A DNA stretch of 7,881 nt from Bacteroidota bacterium (GCA_024280815.1 JAJRPL010000457.1:1-7881); one strand, 5' to 3'. Positions 1 to 6,736 are shown, counted from the stretch's first letter. Notes: generated from the letters alone by a model not told the origin. Translations and numbers: made by a program.

Positions 1-131
1 ATTACACAAAAGAGATAATCATTAAAAGAAACGATATCGGCGTTAGCGTTGATTATTATTCAGATAATGATTGTGAGCCTGCACATATTACTCAATATTA
101 TTTTGATGATTTTGAGGATGTGTCATGTTAA
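1..131 (+). CDS. 3' end of an unidentified upstream gene (partial)
   Basis: An open frame enters from the left edge (first full codon at base 3) and ends with TAA at 129-131. The 42 visible residues are acidic and tyrosine-rich near the end (ITQYYFDDFEDVSC) and match no family I recognise. The stop lies 7 bases inside the next gene (ATG at 125-127), a coupling typical of co-translated subunits, so this protein probably belongs to the same modification/defence operon as the DndC-like gene. In classical dnd operons the gene before dndC is dndB, but nothing in this short tail confirms that. It is real coding sequence because the overlap geometry and Shine-Dalgarno placement of the next gene fit; its function cannot be told from the window. 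Confidence 0.6.
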   Translation, partial: YTKEIIIKRNDIGVSVDYYSDNDCEPAHITQYYFDDFEDVSC

Positions 132-1861
132 GCAGCACAATAAAAGAGATACAGAAATTGTATCTCACAAGTAGCATACCATTGTATTTTGCATACAGCG
201 GAGGAAAAGATTCTACGGTAACTTTAGATATTGGGGTAAAAGCCATTAAAGAGCTGCCGAAGGAGTCGAGAGCTAAAGAGATCATCGTTATGTTTAGCGA
301 TACTCTTTTGGAGATGCCGCCGGTAATAGGACAAATTCAAAACTCTATCGAGAGCTTTAGGACATACTGTAGAGAAAATAAACTTCCGTTTGTTTTTAAG
401 CAAGTTAGTCCTGAGCTTCAAGATACCTTCTGGTCAAAGTTAATTGGTATTGGTTACACATTACCAAGACGAGATTATAGATGGTGTACGGATAGAATGA
501 AGATTAAGCCTATGCAAAAAGCAATAGATGAGGTATTAAGTAAATATGGCGGCTATATAGCTGTAACGGGTGCTAGAAAGGACGAAAGTCATGACCGCAA
601 GGAAAGACTAGAGTCTAATGCTTTAAAGGGTTATTTACACCTTAAAAAGCATTCTGATAGCAGATGCAGACTATTAGCTCCAATAGAGGATATGACGCAA
701 GAGGATGTTTGGGACTATATATATACCAAATCTGAATCTTGGGTTGATAAAAATGGTCTTGGTGCAATTTACAGTGAAGCTGCCGGAGATGGAGACGAAT
801 GTACTTCTGTTCTTGAGGGCGGAGAAGCTGGGAATAAGCCAGGATGCTCAAAAAGCGCGAGGTTTGGTTGTTACTGTTGTCCGCTTTTCGAAAAAGACAA
901 AACACTCAATAATCTTGCTGTTAGGAATGAATATCTTAAACTCATTGAAGATTTTAGAAATTGGCTTGTTCAGTTTCGAGATGGATATTGGGATAAAAGA
1001 GATGTTTATAACCATAGAAATTTTAAGAAGATAGAATATGACAGAGATACGCACCGCAAAGGTATGGTTTCTCCTGGTGGATATTCATTGGAGTTTCGCA
1101 AAGAGATTCTTTTTAGACTTCTTAAAATGCAAGATGAGGTGCAAAAAACAAACCCTGAGTTTGAAGCAATCTCAATAGCCGAACTTGAATTTATTCAAGA
1201 TAGATGGTTAAGAGAGGGTGATTTAGAGCTTACGATTGTCGAGCACATGAGCTACCACAAAGGAGTAGAGATAAAGTATAACAGAGAGTTGTTTGAAAAT
1301 GCTTTTGCTTTAGCAATGTTACAAAGTAAAGAAAATTCAGCTTGTGTTGGAACTTTATCATACTACTCACATCAACACCAAAACAACAGATATTATGCAC
1401 AATTAGCAGAACAATTGATGAAATACACAAATGATGCAAAAGAGTACATTTATGCACTCAGTAATTTATCATTGAAAATTTCACAAGAGGAAGCTGTTAA
1501 ATATGTGCTTACGCTGCCTGTTGAGACAACGCAATACTACCCAACACCGGATATGGAAAAAATCTATCGCAAAGAGTGGATGTCAGATACAATTAATTTT
1601 GTGACAATCGAAAAACTTGTGCATAAAAAGGAAATCAAACCTCCTTTAGATAGGGACCTGTTTGGTTATGTTGGAGAAAGAGCAGAAGAGTTTACAAAAT
1701 TGGAAAGCGTGCAATCAAATGGTTATAATTGGGAAGAAGATCCTAATTTATCATTGGAAGACAAATTTGCCATAATGGAAGACTCAATAGATTTTAACCG
1801 TGAAGATATAAAAGCTAATCGAAGAGAGGCTTTGTATCAAGAGGGGTTAGAAATAGCATAA
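125..1861 (+). CDS. dndC: DndC-family PP-loop sulfurtransferase (DNA phosphorothioation / BrxP-like)
   Basis: Probable cytoplasmic iron-sulfur enzyme of the PAPS-reductase superfamily. In the Dnd pathway DndC activates the DNA backbone phosphate with ATP and takes part in sulfur insertion, using sulfur mobilised by a cysteine desulfurase. Seen here: PP-loop SGGKDS at residues 25-30; WCTDRMK at 120-126; GARKDES at 149-155; DVWDYI at 194-199; a cysteine cluster C226, C241, C249, C251 and C252 fitting the family's 4Fe-4S site; and the DndC-type GGYS...R (318-325) and EL..I...W (353-361) segments. The ATG at 125 has GAGG at 114-117 and overlaps the upstream stop. At 578 residues it is longer than usual DndC (about 500); the last ~200 residues are an extension I do not recognise. 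A helicase gene follows after 10 bases. BrxP of type 4 BREX is related, so DndC versus BrxP is unsettled; the symbol indicates family only. Confidence 0.85.
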   Translation: MLSSTIKEIQKLYLTSSIPLYFAYSGGKDSTVTLDIGVKAIKELPKESRAKEIIVMFSDTLLEMPPVIGQIQNSIESFRTYCRENKLPFVFKQVSPELQDTFWSKLIGIGYTLPRRDYRWCTDRMKIKPMQKAIDEVLSKYGGYIAVTGARKDESHDRKERLESNALKGYLHLKKHSDSRCRLLAPIEDMTQEDVWDYIYTKSESWVDKNGLGAIYSEAAGDGDECTSVLEGGEAGNKPGCSKSARFGCYCCPLFEKDKTLNNLAVRNEYLKLIEDFRNWLVQFRDGYWDKRDVYNHRNFKKIEYDRDTHRKGMVSPGGYSLEFRKEILFRLLKMQDEVQKTNPEFEAISIAELEFIQDRWLREGDLELTIVEHMSYHKGVEIKYNRELFENAFALAMLQSKENSACVGTLSYYSHQHQNNRYYAQLAEQLMKYTNDAKEYIYALSNLSLKISQEEAVKYVLTLPVETTQYYPTPDMEKIYRKEWMSDTINFVTIEKLVHKKEIKPPLDRDLFGYVGERAEEFTKLESVQSNGYNWEEDPNLSLEDKFAIMEDSIDFNREDIKANRREALYQEGLEIA

Positions 1862-1871
1862 AAGGAAAAAA

Positions 1872-3878
1872 ATGGATTTAATCAAATTACTTGATGCAGA
1901 AATTGCACAAGTCGCAAAATCCTCAAAACCGGTTCATGTGCGATTAAAACATATGGGTAATGGAGTATACAAAGGGTTTTTGCCTTTTAAGATTGAAGGA
2001 GACTTTATTCTTAATTCCAAAAAACTTGACAATCTGCCAGTATTGGTGGATTACCAAGAAGACCATGTAGTGATTGAACTAGATAGCAATGAAGAAAACA
2101 TCAACGCTTTTTTAAACAAGGATGAGGCTTCGTTACTTAGAGCTATCAAAGAACAGGTAAGAGGAGAATTAAAAGAAACACCATCTTTTATAATAGGACC
2201 TCCAGGAACAGGTAAAACAAAAGTTATCGCCAAAATCTTGGAAGAGGCAATGAGAAACGATTTAAAAGTTCTTGTTGCCTCTCCGACGAACATGGCCGTC
2301 GAGAATGTGTTTGAACGCATTAATACAAAGGCGATGGGACTAAAAGATGGAGAAGTTATTTTAACCATAAAAACAGAGCTTGAAGACTTGCAAAACTTTT
2401 CACCAGAAGCAATCAAACGCAGAAAATTGCAGCCGATTGAAGATGAGTTGGAAATACTACAGCTGGCAAAAGATGATATGGTTAAAACAAAACGAGATGC
2501 TCAACCAACGCTAGAGGCACAAAAAATTCTTAAAGAAGCTGCTGATACCAAATTGGCAAACTTTAAAAATGATTTTAATGCTTTAACCCGTAAATACAAA
2601 GAGTTGCAAAGTTCTTTGGATGAAACAAATCATAGAATTCAAACACTTACAGGCAATGCATTTTTAAAAGGTGTTGCTCAAGTCTTTATGGGAAAGAAGT
2701 TGGACGAGTTAAATGATGAAAAAGAAACAAAGGAGAAAAAGTTAAAATATGTAAAAGAAGAATTGTTCGCACTTGAAATAAAAATGCAAACAGCTCAAAA
2801 AGATACAGAAAAAGCTAAGAAGAACTTCAATAAAGAACATGACGCTATTTATGAAGCAACAGTTGCTATTGATAAAATCAATAAAAGAATAAGTGCCCTA
2901 CAAAAAGAAGCTGAGAAATTGAGATTGTTAAATCTTTATGGTTCGGCTAAAATTGTAGGTGCAACACTTGTGAATGCTTCATTAAACAGAAAGATACAAG
3001 AGGCCGAATTTGACCTTATTATAGTAGACGAGGCTTCTATGGCTTTAACACCATATCTTTCTGTTGTAGCACAAGCTCTTAAAGAGGAAAAAAGAAAGGG
3101 GGAAGTTTCGTATGAGCATTGTTTTGGTTTATATAAAGCCCAAAACGAAGCTGTACAAATGGCTCTTAATACAAGACTTGTTTATGTAGGAGATCCAAAG
3201 CAACTTCCACCGATTGCTAAAACATATGAACTCACTAAAACAATTTTTGAAATTTATGGGGCAGATAAAATATTTGAAGGCGAAGAACCAAAAAATACTG
3301 TTCTATTAGATATAAATTTCAGAAATCATCCAAAAATCACTTCTTTAACATCAAAACTATTTTATGGTGGATTGTTAAAAAGCGGAAAAGAGGATGACGG
3401 AAAAGATGCACTATTCGTAAGAAAAAGTACGTCTAAAATGGTTTCTTCTGATGGCAGCTACGTTAATAATATTAACATGAAAATAGTTGTCTCTCAAGTA
3501 GAAAAAGCCCTTAAAAGAGGTCGCAGAAGTATAGGCATAATCACCCCATACAGAAAGCAAGCTCTTTTAATAGAAGAAAATCTTCAGTATATCCTAAAGG
3601 AATATCCAGATGCGGATGTTCAAGCCGGAACGGTCCATAAATTTCAAGGAAAAGAAAAAGAAATAATCATTTATGATTTGACTTTTTCCCCTGCTAAAGG
3701 TGGACGTATTCCTGCAACATACGATGGTGATCATAATTCGACTGCAGCAAAGTTGCTTAACGTAGCAATGACACGTGCGGAAGGATTCTTCATAATAATC
3801 GGTGATGTGGATGGAATTTTAAAAATTAAACAAGAAAACCTAATTTTAAAAGATTGGGTAAAAGGAGTGATGAAATAA
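1872..3878 (+). CDS. Superfamily 1 UPF1/DNA2-like helicase with coiled-coil insertion
   Basis: Predicted ATP-driven DNA or RNA translocase of the SF1B (AAA_11/AAA_12) type, cytoplasmic. Seen motifs: Walker A GPPGTGKT (109-116), motif Ia around SPTN (137-140), IVGAT (361-365), Walker B DEAS (386-389), motif III GDPKQ (440-444), FRNHP (483-487), ITPYRKQ (557-563), motif V GTVHKFQG (586-593) and motif VI NVAMTRA (630-636). All core motifs are intact, so it should be active. Between motif Ia and Walker B lies a roughly 170-residue Lys/Glu-rich coiled coil (about 188-355), like the stalk insertion of UPF1-like helicases but long. The N-terminal ~90 residues may be a small beta domain. AAGGA five bases before ATG supports the start. 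It is co-transcribed with the DndC-like gene and is last in the operon, so it probably acts in the same DNA modification or restriction process. No fused nuclease domain is visible. Confidence 0.88.
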   Translation: MDLIKLLDAEIAQVAKSSKPVHVRLKHMGNGVYKGFLPFKIEGDFILNSKKLDNLPVLVDYQEDHVVIELDSNEENINAFLNKDEASLLRAIKEQVRGELKETPSFIIGPPGTGKTKVIAKILEEAMRNDLKVLVASPTNMAVENVFERINTKAMGLKDGEVILTIKTELEDLQNFSPEAIKRRKLQPIEDELEILQLAKDDMVKTKRDAQPTLEAQKILKEAADTKLANFKNDFNALTRKYKELQSSLDETNHRIQTLTGNAFLKGVAQVFMGKKLDELNDEKETKEKKLKYVKEELFALEIKMQTAQKDTEKAKKNFNKEHDAIYEATVAIDKINKRISALQKEAEKLRLLNLYGSAKIVGATLVNASLNRKIQEAEFDLIIVDEASMALTPYLSVVAQALKEEKRKGEVSYEHCFGLYKAQNEAVQMALNTRLVYVGDPKQLPPIAKTYELTKTIFEIYGADKIFEGEEPKNTVLLDINFRNHPKITSLTSKLFYGGLLKSGKEDDGKDALFVRKSTSKMVSSDGSYVNNINMKIVVSQVEKALKRGRRSIGIITPYRKQALLIEENLQYILKEYPDADVQAGTVHKFQGKEKEIIIYDLTFSPAKGGRIPATYDGDHNSTAAKLLNVAMTRAEGFFIIIGDVDGILKIKQENLILKDWVKGVMK

Positions 3879-3892
3879 ATTTTATCAGAAAC

Positions 3893-3914
3893 AACTCCCT
3901 ACGGGGAGTTTTTT
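3893..3914 (+). terminator. Intrinsic terminator after the helicase gene
   Basis: Perfect 7-bp stem AACTCCC / GGGAGTT (3893-3899 with 3904-3910) around a TACG loop, running into six T residues (3909-3914). It begins 14 bases after the helicase stop and ends the DndC-helicase operon. Its T-run touches the stop codon of the convergent DsbC-like gene. On the - strand the stem is followed only by a broken T-run, so it should work mainly rightward. Confidence 0.85.
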
Positions 3915-4818
3915 AATCGCTTAAAAGCTTTTGAAGCTTTTGTCGAGAATTATAAAGTTTACCATTAACGAGAATTGTTGGTGTTCCATTTAATTTTACA
4001 CTTTTAGCAATCTCCACCCCGTCTGTCAATGAAATATTTTTTAAATCATCTAACGTATATTTTGTTCCAATAATTTTATTAAATTCCTTTAGGGCATTTT
4101 TATTATCTTTTGATTTGTAGACATCATACTCTTCATCAAAATTACTGAATAGTATTTTTTTAACGACATCTTTATATCCATTTTTTGTAGCAAGTTTAAT
4201 AGCTTTTGCGATTGTTGGAGCCGTTGGGTGCATTTTCAACGGATAGTGATAATAAAACAATGCAATGCTTTTCCCATCTTGTATTGCCTTCTCAATCCCA
4301 TTGTAAATAGGTGGAAACGTCTTAATACATGCTATACATAATGGATCCGATATAACTAAGACCTTATTTTTTGCATTTAAGTACCCAAGTAAAAGATGCT
4401 CTTTGTTATAATACTTAGGGTTTAGTGTAAATTTTTTCTCTGCTTTAAGACGCTCCTGCTGTTTCATTTTTGATATTGCATTTGCTTTATTAAGCTCCAC
4501 AGCAATAGAAGGATTGACTTTTGGTTTTATCAACTTTCCGTCGTCCGCGCCAAAAGCATTACCCATAATAATAGTAGAAAAATCTTTTGTAATTATTGGC
4601 ATAATAAAAATTTTTTGCCCATTATCATTAGCAATCGCCTGTACAACATAAAAATTTTTATATGTATTTACTTCATAAACCTTTACATTGGTTTGTTTTA
4701 ATAATTTTATATCTTGTATTTTTTTTATTAATTTCTCGTTTATATTAGGATTGCTTGCAAATAAAGATGACGCAGCTACCGAAAAGGCCACCATAGTCCC
4801 AACTATTTTTCTTCTCAT
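3913..4818 (-). CDS. Secreted DsbC/DsbG-like thioredoxin-fold thiol protein
   Basis: Predicted periplasmic disulfide oxidoreductase or isomerase, 301 residues. The N-terminus MRRKIVGTMVAFSVAASS is a signal peptide (basic start, hydrophobic core, likely cleavage after SLFA at residue 21). Mature residues ~25-100 resemble a DsbC-type N-terminal dimerisation region. The catalytic domain has DPLCIAC (Cys161, Cys164), a YHYPLKMHP segment and the cis-proline loop GTPT (Pro280), as in the thioredoxin_4/DsbC group. Start choice: an in-frame ATG at 4845 has no ribosome site and lies within one base of the predicted -10 box, whereas ATG 4816-4818 has AGGAAAG at the right distance and begins the signal peptide. 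It stands alone, convergent with the helicase and divergent from the EAL gene. DsbC-like proteins often accompany conjugation machinery on plasmids, but no such genes are identifiable here. DsbA-type oxidase activity is an alternative. Confidence 0.82.
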   Translation of the reverse strand: MRRKIVGTMVAFSVAASSLFASNPNINEKLIKKIQDIKLLKQTNVKVYEVNTYKNFYVVQAIANDNGQKIFIMPIITKDFSTIIMGNAFGADDGKLIKPKVNPSIAVELNKANAISKMKQQERLKAEKKFTLNPKYYNKEHLLLGYLNAKNKVLVISDPLCIACIKTFPPIYNGIEKAIQDGKSIALFYYHYPLKMHPTAPTIAKAIKLATKNGYKDVVKKILFSNFDEEYDVYKSKDNKNALKEFNKIIGTKYTLDDLKNISLTDGVEIAKSVKLNGTPTILVNGKLYNSRQKLQKLLSD

Positions 4819-4846
4819 ATCTTTCCTTTGATTGAATTTCAACATA

Positions 4847-4855
4847 ATAATACCA
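4847..4855 (-). promoter_or_regulatory. Extended -10 promoter of the DsbC-like gene
   Basis: Read leftward, TGGTATTAT is a TGn-extended -10 box (TATTAT, five of six to TATAAT), about 28 bases before the preferred start codon; transcription should begin near 4840. The 15-base sequence TGGTATTATTATGTT (4841-4855) recurs identically before the EAL gene. No good -35 is found at the normal distance. A weaker alternative is TTACCA-18-TATAAA at 4903-4932 on the same strand. Confidence 0.5.
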
Positions 4856-5100
4856 CAATAAAGAAAAAAACAATTTTAATAAAAAGCTGACAATAAAAAT
4901 ATTTTATATAGATTTAATTTTTATTTTGGTAAAATAAAGTAACTTTTGATTAGGTTATTTTTTAAACTACACATTCTTACATTCTGTTTTTCGCAGAAAG
5001 AAATATCTCAGTATTCCAATAATTTTTTTATTTACTTCCAGTAATTAATCAGCAAAGCATAAAATATATTTATTGGGGCAATATTGATATATGCTATTTT

Positions 5101-5118
5101 ATATTCTCAGGAGAATAT
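5101..5118. promoter_or_regulatory. 18-bp palindrome, candidate operator
   Basis: ATATTCTC and GAGAATAT are perfect 8-bp arms around AG. Size and spacing suit a site for a dimeric helix-turn-helix regulator. It lies 24 bases before the small ORF at 5142 and ~185 bases before the EAL start. No regulator gene is visible, so the assignment is speculative. Confidence 0.35.
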
Positions 5119-5141
5119 CATTAAAAACACAAGGCTGTAGC

Positions 5142-5240
5142 ATGAGAACAAACACCCACCAGAAAGATAGTAAGGCTTCCAAAAGTAATACAAAACCCAG
5201 ACAAAAAAATATTTTTGTCTGGGGAATTCACAAAGAATAG
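5142..5240 (+). CDS. Possible 32-residue small protein
   Basis: ATG 5142 to TAG 5238-5240 encodes a basic, Ser/Lys/Asn-rich peptide beginning MRTNTHQKDSKASKSNTK. AAGG lies about 8 bases upstream. The second half overlaps a 12-bp hairpin, so the open frame may be an accident of a structured regulatory region. No family is recognised. Confidence 0.2.
   Translation: MRTNTHQKDSKASKSNTKPRQKNIFVWGIHKE
5196..5223. repeat. 12-bp perfect hairpin upstream of the EAL gene
   Basis: CCCAGACAAAAA pairs perfectly with TTTTTGTCTGGG around an AATA loop. There is no T-run after the stem on either strand, so it is not a standard terminator. It could be a protein-binding palindrome or an RNA structure. It lies about 45 bases before the EAL promoter. 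Confidence 0.6.
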
Positions 5241-5266
5241 ATTTTCAAAAAAATATTATATTATTA

Positions 5267-5275
5267 TGGTATTAT
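5267..5275 (+). promoter_or_regulatory. Extended -10 promoter of the EAL gene
   Basis: TGGTATTAT is a TGn-extended -10 box in the same 15-base sequence found before the DsbC-like gene. The start of transcription is expected near 5282, giving a ~22-base leader that contains AAGGAAGG. No -35 match lies at the standard distance. Confidence 0.55.
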
Positions 5276-5288
5276 TATGTTAACATAA
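5275..5288. promoter_or_regulatory. 14-bp perfect palindrome over the EAL transcription start
   Basis: TTATGTTAACATAA is a perfect palindrome that starts on the last base of the -10 box and spans the predicted +1. This is a classic repressor position. The DsbC-like promoter has the left half only (TTATGTT), so control through the full site would be specific to the EAL gene. Confidence 0.4.
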
Positions 5289-5303
5289 AAAAAGGAAGGC
5301 GCT

Positions 5304-6497
5304 TTGCTAAACCAAAATAATAATACTATAGATCTTCCGTTTTCCAAACAAGATAATAAAAATTCCGCGCTAATCTTGTTGGAAATTGACAATATACAAG
5401 ATATTATCAAAACTCATTGCCAGACAGAAATAAAAAGTTTTACAACATCTGCCTTAAAATATAATTTAAAAAATCATATCGAAAATAGTGAATTGTTTTA
5501 TATCCAAGACGGGCTTTATGGATTTATTTTGAAAAATAAAAATCTTACAAAGAATATTGAAGTAATATATGAAAAAATAGTAAATTTATCATACCAGATT
5601 GATGAAAAATACATATTATTGGAATGTACATTAGGTATTTCTTTTTTTAATAAAATTATTATAAATTCATTCGAGGATGCATATGCTGCATTAACTGAAG
5701 CAAAACGACAAAAAAAACCGTACTCATTTTTAATAAACTCCAAGAAACGCACCACAGAGAATATAGATACAGTAGCGACAATCAGACAACACTTAATGCA
5801 AGACAGAGGGTTAGATTCGTTAGTTCCATTTTTTCAACCTATTGTAGACTATGAAAAAAATGAAATTGTTAAATATGAAATGTTGGCAAGATTAAACATT
5901 AATAATAAAATAATTGAGCCATTTGCGTTTATGAACCTTGCAAAAGAATTAAAGTTAAAAAATAAAATCCTGTTAAAAATGATTAATTACGCAATAGTAA
6001 TGTTTAAAGACAGTAATATAAATTTTTCCATAAATATCTCATTAGCATCAATATTAAATAGAAAAGTAAGACAAGAAATATGCACACTCATGAGAGAGCA
6101 TCCAGGTAGTGCACAAAGGTTAACTCTTGAAATATTGGAAGATTACAGCTCTGAACATAATTTCATTGTTGACAATTTTATATCAACAATGAAATCAATG
6201 CAAGTACGTGTTGCTATTGATGATTTTGGAGCAGGCGAGGCAAATTTTCTAAGATTGGTCAATTTTAATGTAGATTGTATAAAAATTGATGGCTCAATGA
6301 TTAAAAATATTGATAAAGCAGAAATGTCTTCAATAGTAAAATTAATAGTCGATTATGCCAAGGAGCATAAAAAAAATGTTATTGCAGAATTTGTAGAAAA
6401 CGAGAGAATGGCTAAAAAGCTATATTCAATAGGAATAAAATATATGCAAGGCTATTATTTTGCAAAACCTTTAAGTTATAAAGATACATTTTGCTAA
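5304..6497 (+). CDS. Degenerate GGDEF + EAL c-di-GMP phosphodiesterase
   Basis: Predicted cytoplasmic enzyme that hydrolyses cyclic di-GMP. Residues ~20-145 are a short GGDEF-like domain (ALILLEIDN start, EDAYAALTEAK end) in which the GGDEF loop is replaced by QDGLYGF (68-74), so cyclase activity is unlikely. Residues ~172-390 are an EAL domain: the signature reads EML (192-194), but the metal and catalytic residues appear present: Glu192, Asn244, Glu276, Asp306-Asp307 (DDFGAG), Lys327 (IKID), Glu362 and Gln382 (MQGYYFAKP). Most spacings match the enzyme RocR. It has no signal, transmembrane or sensor domain. The TTG start follows AAGGAAGG (5292-5299), and the next in-frame ATG is ~160 codons on, so TTG is well supported. 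It is a single gene with its own promoter and palindrome. The last codon and stop abut a transposon-end-like repeat, so slight C-terminal truncation is possible but the domain is complete. Confidence 0.88.
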   Translation: MLNQNNNTIDLPFSKQDNKNSALILLEIDNIQDIIKTHCQTEIKSFTTSALKYNLKNHIENSELFYIQDGLYGFILKNKNLTKNIEVIYEKIVNLSYQIDEKYILLECTLGISFFNKIIINSFEDAYAALTEAKRQKKPYSFLINSKKRTTENIDTVATIRQHLMQDRGLDSLVPFFQPIVDYEKNEIVKYEMLARLNINNKIIEPFAFMNLAKELKLKNKILLKMINYAIVMFKDSNINFSINISLASILNRKVRQEICTLMREHPGSAQRLTLEILEDYSSEHNFIVDNFISTMKSMQVRVAIDDFGAGEANFLRLVNFNVDCIKIDGSMIKNIDKAEMSSIVKLIVDYAKEHKKNVIAEFVENERMAKKLYSIGIKYMQGYYFAKPLSYKDTFC

Positions 6498-6500
6498 AAA

Positions 6501-6522
6501 TTAGCGTAAAGCTCCTGCTTTA
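6501..6522 (+). repeat. Repeat copy A: partial IS200/IS605-end-like sequence
   Basis: TTAGCGTAAAG is identical to the start of copy B (inverted, at 6626-6636), and the following CTCCTGCTTTA matches copy C apart from a missing T and one transition. It then diverges and lacks the GTATGTCAA end. It starts 4 bases after the EAL stop; GCTAA-AAA-TTAGC (6493-6505) and AAAGG-CGG-CCTTT (6528-6540) form small hairpins there that might end EAL transcription weakly. Confidence 0.55.
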
Positions 6523-6596
6523 TAGATAAAGGCGGCCTTTTAGCTCAGCTAATTAAATAACCGATAAAGGCTACACCTGAAGCAGAAAGTCACATA

Positions 6597-6636
6597 TTGA
6601 CATACTCTCCATAGTCAACTAGGGACTTTACGCTAA
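6597..6636 (-). mobile_element. Repeat copy B: IS200/IS605 right-end / omega-RNA-like remnant
   Basis: Read leftward: TTAGCGTAAAG, then an imperfect hairpin CCCTAGT-TG-ACTATGG, then GAGTATGTCAA. This layout (AAAG, C-rich/G-rich hairpin with a short loop, GAG, ending TCAA) resembles the right end of IS200/IS605 elements, which is also the 3' scaffold of the TnpB guide RNA; TCAA is the right-end cleavage tetranucleotide of IS608. No tnpA or tnpB lies beside it. The family call rests on pattern memory, not on an alignment. Confidence 0.5.
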
Positions 6637-6692
6637 AAACCGCTCTTATGTAACAAAGCAACCCAAACTCATTTTTAAAAAATTTACCAAAA

Positions 6693-6736
6693 TTTAGTGT
6701 AAAGCCCCTTGCTTTAGCTATGGGGGAGTATGTCAA
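6693..6736 (+). mobile_element. Repeat copy C: IS200/IS605 right-end / omega-RNA-like remnant
   Basis: TTTAGTGTAAAG, then hairpin CCCCTTGC-TTTA-GCTATGGGG, then GAGTATGTCAA. It is the inverted partner of copy B (11 identical terminal bases and a matching inner block) with 56 bases between them. As in copy B, TCAA is the last tetranucleotide, so a TnpB-type guide would start at 6737. The alternative reading is that B and C are the terminal inverted repeats of a 140-bp MITE-like element (6597-6736). Confidence 0.55.

Larger units (their letters stand above)
4856..5266. other. Divergent intergenic region, very AT-rich
   Basis: This stretch separates the DsbC-like and EAL genes. It holds a palindrome (5101-5118), a possible 32-codon ORF (5142-5240) and a long hairpin (5196-5223), listed separately, plus a small hairpin TTCTG/CAGAA near 4983-5000. 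No protein of normal size is seen on either strand. It probably contains regulatory sites for the flanking genes. Confidence 0.6.

Noticed and set aside
705..1034. Open frame of 109 codons inside the DndC-like gene on the same strand, and several antisense frames in both large genes
   Set aside because: They lie within clearly coding sequence with conserved motifs in the main frame and have no family features.
4819..4845. Longer DsbC-like protein from ATG at 4845
   Set aside because: No ribosome site, the ATG lies against the -10 box, and the extra residues would spoil the signal peptide start.
4903..4932. TTACCA-18-TATAAA as main promoter of the DsbC-like gene
   Set aside because: Possible, but weaker and more distant than the extended -10 shared with the EAL gene; kept only as an alternative.
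6539..6550. TTTAGCTCAGCT resembling a tRNA D-arm
   Set aside because: No acceptor stem pairing, anticodon arm or T-loop (GTTCGA-type) follows at tRNA distances.
6501..6736. CRISPR-like repeat array from copies A, B and C
   Set aside because: Copies are in mixed orientation, unevenly spaced and diverged; no regular spacers.
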